From positions 21,520 to 43,093 of the forward strand of contig BMAT01003988.1 of NCBI GenBank assembly GCA_019649035.1: a stretch of DNA of 21,574 nt, written 5' to 3'. The DNA is from Elysia marginata. Lineage: Eukaryota; Mollusca; Gastropoda; Plakobranchidae. A program made the translations under genes and the position numbers. Shown piece after piece: positions 10,401 to 19,400 of the stretch (within the stretch, counting starts at the first letter, position 1; each line of letters begins with the position of its first letter). Below the pieces are notes generated by a model, which had not been told where the DNA came from, did not search any database, and saw only the letters and a list, made by a program, of their open reading frames with translations.

Positions 10401-13400
10401 AAATGACAAATGCAAAGGTCCGTTTGGTTCTTTTCTTTTAAACAAGGGGAGTACCGTGAACATATCCAAAATAAGTGCAAACATCCTGTCTAAATATTTT
10501 ACTCAAGTTTCTTAAACTGGATAAAATAAACTTTTTGTTTGGGCCATGAGCAATTTATTTTAACCAAATTCCACCATAATACAACTACTGCTGCTGCTGC
10601 TTTCTCTATTCTACCATAGCCACTATCCTTGCTTGATCAGTTTACAGGGCACACAAGTCTCCTCTTTGGATTTTTTTATTACCTTTTTTTCTTCTTTGTT
10701 TGTTGTCTGCCATTTTCTTAACACCATAGGACACATCAATTTTAATTTTACTCTCAAGATAGATATACCTTTTTCTGTATTTCCCAAGGCTTGGATATTG
10801 CAGCGACATCACTTGCTGTCATCATCATGGATCTGAATTAAAAAGTCCATATAAAACAAACTCAAAACAGTTTAATACAGTCAACCCTGCTAGCCGACCA
10901 CCTGTCTAAGATGAGCACCTGTATTGGCGACCACTTTCCTACAACTCAAGTGCATTTTTTCTAGGAATTGATGTCCTGCACGGCATTCACCTCATAAGTA
11001 TGACAGCCATCAGCTTTGGGTTTCACAATATTCTTTACAACCTCTTTAGTAACCCACAGCAACCACTCTTGACCTGAGAAGAATAAATGGTCGCCAGTCC
11101 AGTACTCCGACGTGACCCACACCTCCCTACTCCACACTTGTTTTTGTTTGCCTGTGATGTAAACCTATCAATAAGAACAATAGACCAAGCACCTTCATAA
11201 AGCCCAAGGATAAGCCCCTCCTTCCCCCAACAAGTCTATTTCAAACATTCTAGCTCAGTTGCTTTACAACACATGAATGCCCATTACGACCACTTGTCCA
11301 TCAAGACCATAATCGTAACTGATCTTCAATGGTTATCCTAGGCATGTTCAACTGTACTACTGGTACATTTCAAATGAATTGATTGATAATGAAAAACATA
11401 ATATAGATCATCATCAAACACAGATTAATAACGACATATCAGTCTTCATTGCTGAAAAACGAAATCACTTTTAGTTGTAAATACTGCATTAAACAATTTT
11501 CTTTGGAAGTCGCATTGATGCCTAAGTTGTATTGGGCAAGGCCATAGAATTATCAGATATTTATCTTATCATTCCAAATCTCATATAAAACATTCAACTA
11601 ACCGTAATAAGTTTCTGTTCTCATCGTCATGCCAAATGGAGTTTCCAGATTTGACAAGCTGAAAGAATTTGCCCCTATGTCTGAAAAAAAAAGCAAAGGA
11701 AAAAATTAAGATTATGAGCTTCAACAGTACAAGTTCATACACTGTAAATATTTTACATTTATAAATGTAAAGCTCTCTGCCTTGTCCCTCCTTCTTTTTA
11801 TTTGATTGATTGTTTGCTTTGTAGCTCTTATGTTAAATATTTAAATATTTAAATATTTAAAGCAACAGCCTGACTGAAACTAATCTGGAGAACTCATATA
11901 AATAAGCAGGTTACTTTTTCTTTATATTGTATAGACCTATATTAAGATAAAGTCTTTTTTCTTTGTGGAATTAAATGCAGACAACATTTGAAGAACTTTT
12001 AGAGCAGCGCATTTAAAATGTAAAAAAAAACCCTATTATTTTCAGTTGCTTTCAACAGATGTCTTTATTCCCTGAAGATGTCAGAGAAGAGATTAAAACA
12101 TTCTATCTCGTTAAACACTTTATTAAATGCAGCTCTTTTTTCTCTACATAATTACAAAAAATTGCATCAATGTTCAAGGGGGCAACTACTATCTAATATG
12201 TTCAGAAATTTCACAACTTTTTATTGCAAGAAAGAAAACACTTGGGAAGACGTGAAAAAAATCCAACAGCAGTGAAACAACAATTTTTAAAAATCTTTAC
12301 AGACCTGAAGTAAAGAGCCAAATCAGTGGATAAAATGGCCTTCTCTAATAGCAACAAGACCTGATCATAAGACTCATGAGAGAGGTTGCGGAAAATATCG
12401 CTGCCCTGAGAATTGGAGAATTGGAGGATACCGTTTTAAATGACAATAAATAAGGTTACCTGTCATTTATAACAAAGAGAAAGAAAAAAGCAAGTTACGT
12501 GGTATGGATAATAAAATGGAAAAAAAGCAGAAATATGTAAAAGCAATTGATAAAAGAGGTTGTAAGGTGGTAGCAAAATCTCAAATCAATGCTAAAGGTG
12601 GCTTCAATATTAGGGTAGCTTAAATTAAGTTGAAATAATAAAAAGAGTGGCAGTAAGATAAAGCTGGCAGACGAACAGCTAGTACATGTATGTCCGATTG
12701 AATGTTGCTATAATTTTACAATTCATCAAATTTTTGTTTCACAGATGTTCCTCAACATAATTGTTAATAATAATAATAAAATAGAGTTATTTGACCTCCA
12801 CATGATTCAAATTTATCAAGTGAACTATGAAAATATAGCCAGTCACACAATAAAGCCATCAACACACTGTAATCCTATCTCCAGTGAAACAAAGCCGAAT
12901 TAAGTAACTTGCACAAAAATTGCTTCAACTACCTCAGACTTTTCATTTTTAATGATTGTTGGGTTAGCACTCTCTCTTGCAATTTACACAGAAGTATCAA
13001 ACTCATACACTCAAAATTGAAGTAAAGCAAATTCCACATTTTTGAGGCGAGAATAAAGGAACAAGGAACAGGATCCTTACTTATGAGGCACACAGCATAA
13101 TGAGGTAGTTTGCTATTGCTTTCTTCAACGCCTTTACCTTTGCTGAGTCTTAAGAGACCTAGCAACCCATTAAATGCTGGGTGGGTACATGGGAGCAAAT
13201 AAAGTTTTGCCCAGACTGGATATTGAACCTGGGACCTCTAAGATAGCGGTCACCCACCCTATTGATTGTGCCACTGCTCTCTCAAAATTAGCCACATATA
13301 CAGGAGGACAATTCTTCAGAGCATTATGTCTTACAGCCAGTGTAAACGAGTGTAATGTGGCATTTGTCTGATTGCAAAACAGTGATATTTTGAACAGAAC

Positions 13401-16400
13401 ATTTTCTAAGATTCAGAACCTATTGATATAATGAATATTTTTTGGAAAAATAAAATAGTTAAGATTGGTTTAAAAAAACAGAGAAAAAGGGGTATAAATT
13501 TACTTTCAAAATGACTTCCCTCAAATTTAAATTTCCAATATTTAACTCATTTGGACCGATTGGGAAAAATATGGTTTGTCTTAATATTCCGATGTCATTA
13601 ATTTTCATGTAAATAAAAGTGAGTACATCATATGTGTGACAATTCCAGTCTATTTTCATCACAAAAGCTAATTACATTTAACTAAGTTTATATATATCTT
13701 AAACTGTCCTCTTCATATCCACATTTTTCATCATTTATCCTTCTTTCTTTTCCAACTTCTCACTCTTATTTACCTAGTATATCTTGTATAAAAAAGAAGA
13801 CAAATAAATGTCCACGACTCACTTTTGTTGATAATATCATAATGCACTGGTCAAAGTGATGATGCTCCATCGTGGAAGTACCGTAGAGTTCAGCTAGAGG
13901 ACTCATTGTCCTACATAAGGAGAGAGAGGAAACAAAACTTGTCACACAAGTCTCAAAATATTACATGTTTGACTACCATAACAACAAAACAGAGAAGTAA
14001 GAAAAAATTGATGCCATTTTCACATTACATGATTGGTAGTTTACATGTCTTCAGGCCTACAGTGCTTACCAAGTCTTCGTCTGGTTTGAAAAAAAGGGCC
14101 TATTTTTGTTCAACCAGAGTTAGACATAAATATATTTGTATTTAAATTTATGTCCTTTAAGAATTTATCAATATTAGAGACTACATGTAATTCAAAGCTG
14201 AAAATTTTTTACGTGTTAAAAAGAGAAAAACCGTGAACAAACATTCAGAGTAAACTCTTTTTTTTATGAACCATTCTAAGAAACAGATAACCAAAACGCT
14301 CTGCTTCAATGCAAGAAAAAAAATTCTTATTTTTAGTCATTTCTATACATATTCATGTAAATGGAAAAACTAGTGTATTTGATAAGATGTAACAGTGAAA
14401 TCTCACTTTTGCTGGAACTGATTATTTGTGCCGCGATGATCCAGATCATGACACAGACACCCCACCATCAGGGCGAGACACTCGACGTCGGTCAAAATAT
14501 TATTCATTTGCCCAGCCTAAAGAGAAAAGGTTTCACTTAGGAATAATTTTTTTGACATGAGGGAAAAAAAAAATCAAAACAACAAGCTTCTCAACAACAG
14601 AGTTTTGTTAAAGCTATATATGTAATTAGTTCTTGTTAAGAATATTAGTTGTTGCTTTACATAAAAAAAAATAACTTTATTTCATGAGATTTGATGAAAT
14701 AACAGCAGTAACCTGTAAAGAAAAAGGAAAGTTACAGAAATAACCTGTCAAATTGTGTATTGTTCTTTGGAGAATAAGTAAACAAAATTTTTGTTATAAA
14801 TTTGACATAGATTTACAAACGGCAAAAAAAATTTTTTGTTGACTCTGAAAAATGAATGAGGGTCGAGTATTTCTTTCAGAAGAAAATACTTTTGAAAGCC
14901 CATAAAATGTGGTAAAAATGTCCATTAACTTTTTTTATTTTCTTTTAATGAAAAGAATTTATTTGAAGTATCAAATAATCTTCCTCTCTTGCTAATGTTT
15001 TAAAAGTTTGAATGGAAAAATTTCAGTGATGGAAAACAAAAAAAAACAAGGAAACCAAGAATAAGGATCTGGAAAATCTGAATGTGCCTGAATTTTAGAA
15101 AGGAAAGACCAGATTTACCATAAGTGACAAGATAACTAACATTTTATTTGCAAGGATATGGGAAAGGCTATAAATGTTGTGGCAAACTTTTTGTTCTATG
15201 ACTTTTCTATATCATGAAAATGTCCCTTATTCTTTTTCGAATTGACTTAAAGAGACAGAAACAAAAGTACACTTTTCCCAAGCAAAAAGCTTAATGTCAC
15301 CGATATTAATGAGCTATGGGACTATAGATGAAGGTTGTGAAAAGAATACAACATATACAGAAGAAAAACATGTCGTTGAGTTCTAAGAAAAAAGATAAAC
15401 AGGTTGATATACCTTACAAATTATTTTGAGTGAAAGCTTTTGAACTCTAAAGCAATTAAATGATAAAAACATGATTAAAAACCTTAGATGTTTAATGACA
15501 TATAAGGTGATGAAAGAAAATAAAAAGAAAGATGGAAAGGGAAGTAAAAAAAAACCAGCAAGAGATAAAACTACAAAAAATAAAAAGGTGGCTATTGACC
15601 GAAACCGCTGAAGGCAGTCTTTTAAGACATAACATCTTGCCCCCCACCAGACCAATAAATACAATAACAAACTTATCTCATATATCAGAATATTACAGTA
15701 GAGCTACCCTTTAAGTACTCAAATACTAGCTAGCGACAAATTTTAAGTACTACGTCTAGCCGGGTACCCATTTTACAGGTGCGTATATTGCTTTCTTAAG
15801 GTCATTACAACATAAGCTGTTTTGGAATTGAACCCCCAAATAGGCCTACCAGAACATGAACCTGACGCGCAAACCACTGACTCAGCCAAGCTGCCCTGCA
15901 GCAGTAGGAGAGCCTTGAGAAAGATGAAAGAAAACAACAAGGACCAGTATGATAATGTAGGTGATGATGACGATAAATTACCTTCAGCATGCAATACATG
16001 GTCTGCGTCACGTTGAAGGCATGCCTCCAGTTGTGATATGTGACATTGCGATAATTCTTCTTGACACTGAGCATCCATCTACAGAAAATCTACAGGCACA
16101 CGAACAAAAAATATAAATGATTATTGGAAGCTTGTTTTTTTTTTTGTTGACTTATCTTCAAATCATTATATGTGATGCAAACAAATTCTGATACGTTGCA
16201 ACATAAAACAAAGACATAATATTTTTTAGCAGCCAAAGATATACAAATTTCAATGAAGTTTAAGCAACTTTTGCACTACTTGCCTTTGCACCTTCTGAGA
16301 ATCATCTTTTAAATACCATTTTTAAAAACAAATTTGAATTAATTTTCCAAGGCTAATGCAGCTACACATCCTACATCCTACTAACTTCATAATCAATGCT

Positions 16401-19400
16401 GAAGTTTTTGAGGAGATTCAGATCCATGAACATTCTAATGGTTGCTTTGAGAGTATTGTCATCATCCAGGTGGAAGTCACAGAACTTATAATCCAGCAGA
16501 TTATAGTGTTGGGCAGACGGAATCTTCACTTTCTGCAATGGAAAATAAGTTCATTATAAAGGTTTTACTTCAGTCAACAATGATCAATGAATAATGCATG
16601 CAATCTGCAAACAAAGTCCATTTCACATATTTTTTAACCTCATGGGAACAAAATATAAAGTTTTTTTATTATCCAAAAATCAAATTATTAATATAGATTT
16701 CAAAAGGAAGATAAAATAGGTAATATAAATATAGTTTTGAATTACGCGAACATTGAATTATCCAGGCTTAACTGATTCCCCTTTAATTTCTTTGGAATTT
16801 TTTTTACTTCCTTTCCCCATCTACACAGCAGCCATTTCTTTTGTATTCATATTCCCCCCTTGCATTTATATTTTCTTCCTTTCTTTCCATTGCCTCAATT
16901 CAGCACTCTAATTCTTACAATCTTTCATTATTTCTCCTATAATTTCACTTTGCCTTTTGCCCTTCACACAATTGCCATAACCTTCTCCAGTGTAGGTATA
17001 CGTCCTTTTTTGCCGAAAAAAGTAAACTTTTTAAACATTGACTTAAAAATGTAACAAACCCAGCGCTGTCTCATGTGGTGTAGTATGGTTACAGCTAGAA
17101 CTAGACGACCAAGCATTCTTTGGTGAAAGCTGTGAGTGATATGAGGCGGGTTTACAAAACATAATTCAGATAGTCATCATCTGATCTTGTACTACTTTTC
17201 TTACTCATCCTTCTTTCTTTCCTTTTTGCTCTTTAATATTTTCCATACCCCTTATTATTTGTCTCACAACTATGTTTTAAATCAATAAAATTTCTTATAT
17301 TTTTGCAAGAAATTTTGATATTTTAATGCAATTTTTAATGTTTATTAGCTAAAAAATATTTGTTCCAAACAACAATGCTTTGTATTGTGAAATTCATGAC
17401 ATCTGACTCATTCACACTAGTTGCGAGACATCTGATTGATGGGCTCGCTTTTTTTTTTCACACTCAGGCCATTGCATGCTCTCCTCTTATTTTATCTTAA
17501 ATTACCTTCAACTTGACAGCATCTTCCTCAGGAGCAATAGCGTGGTAAGACATGACTTCTAGAGCGACTCTCTGCTTAGCCACAGCCCTCACTGCCGTCT
17601 CATACATCTGAGTATTATTGATGCCCATACCACAGAAAATAGCAAAAGCCTGGGGATACAACGAAAGCTTATATTACTCATCAAAATGGTATGAGTGAGC
17701 AAGAGAGGATATAGGTACACAGAGAAAGTGAGAGCTTGAATTGAGCAAGAGAGAAAAAGTTGAGAAAAAAAACCCCAGACCAATAAATACTTAAAATTCA
17801 TTGAAAATTGGATAAAACATAGAGAGATAAAAAGGCACAGTTAGAAGAAGAGAGGTGCATAGAATACTTTAGTGGGAAAGAGGGGAAAGGGACAGGGAGG
17901 TCTTAAACCTTTACACAGTCCCCACTAAGGATTTTCGGTTGACTTCTGTTACTTTGAGCATTCGCGACATACTTTAATATAAATACTTTTTTTTCAATTG
18001 AGTGCTAGGCTACCTTTTCTTTCAAATTCAAGATATTAGTTTATATTCCTGGATCTCTCATTCACGGAATACTTAGGAAAAACTTGCTTGCTCACTTCAA
18101 AAAGATTCTCATCATTCTTGTTGAAAGCGGATCCATCCATCTTGTTCACCAACTGGGAAACTCCAATGACTTTCCCATTCACATTTTTAATGGGCATACA
18201 CAGAATAGAGCGTGTGACAAAGTCAGAGCCCTCATCCACCTGTCAAAAACATACAGCAAAATGTCAGGCCACGATGATTATATGGATTAGATTTGATGTT
18301 ACCATTAGAGCTGTGTTTCTTTACAATCAATATTGAGCTTTACATTTCTGAAGAGTTTTGATAACCTTTAGCCATAAATATTTCAAAAACAGAAAGTTGA
18401 GAAGTAAAATTGGTTGTTCAGTGCAGTTTATCTTATGTCTCTGACCATAAAACCAATAAGCTGTAACAAGATGCCTCCTCATGATATGTTTGGCAACCAG
18501 TGCAAATGTCGCAACCCCCACATTAAAGTACAAATCGTTGATATTTCAAACTGCTTTTTTCTGAGCTTTTAAATGTCAAAAATTACTGGAAATTATCTAA
18601 ACAATGTAGAAAGACATCAAAACTTTTTTATTGGTTTAAGTTAAAAAGAAAAAGAGGAATAACTCTACTTTTTAAAGGCATTTTCTCAAGTTAAAACTTC
18701 TGACATTTAGACTGCTTGTAAAACATAGTCATGGTTATCATGAAGGTAACACAGATAAGTAAAGAAAAGTCGTAGAAAACAACAAACAGTCAGTTTGACT
18801 GAAGGTTTCAGCAACATTAAAAAATTCTTAAACTTCATAAGGGAAAGAGCCTGCTTGTTTTTTTTTTTGTTTTTTTTTTTGAGGAAGCATACTAATATAC
18901 TTATATATTATAGTATAATAAAAGTTTTGTGCAAAGACAAACCAGAGACCAGTGTGCTCTGTATAAAGCTGCTATATTTTTTTGTTCTTCTTTACTAAGA
19001 GATTTATCACAAGTGCTTTGCCACACTTGAATAACAAGGAGATCTAACTTGTAGTTTTCTAAAATATTTGGAATTTACTACCCCTTGCCAAGCATTTTTT
19101 TATTCATTCTTTTGTTGCCTTCTCCCTTGAAAATGCCTCTCGTTATGGTACCCCGTTTCTGATCAAGAAAAGACCACCAATGCCTTTTTATTATCATTTT
19201 TTGGCATTAATTTTTCTTTCTCATCCTTAAAACCACATGACTTATTTCTCCGCCTCATCTAAAAAATTACATTCACAAAATCAATATAATTACAATAGAA
19301 AATGATAACTTGGTACATTAACACAGTATTTAAAAACCAAGTTCTGAATGCTCATTCACACACAAAAAAGTGAAATATAATACACGGGGCAAAACAGACA

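Larger units (their letters stand above)
12406..13822 (-). other. intron between exons h and i (1417 nt)
   Basis: Carries a short (AAT)n run near 12764-12779, a tRNA-derived SINE and a TGTC...GACA MITE. 12406-13136 has no other feature I can name. Confidence 0.85.

Noticed and set aside
13218..13286. Functional tRNA gene on the minus strand
   Set aside because: Only promoter-box resemblance; stems and anticodon arm do not form a credible tRNA, and a SINE body follows.
16078..16090. Acceptor TGTAG at 16078 for exon f instead of 16090
   Set aside because: It is out of phase with the previous exon and would lose the residues matching VLCR of PDE5.
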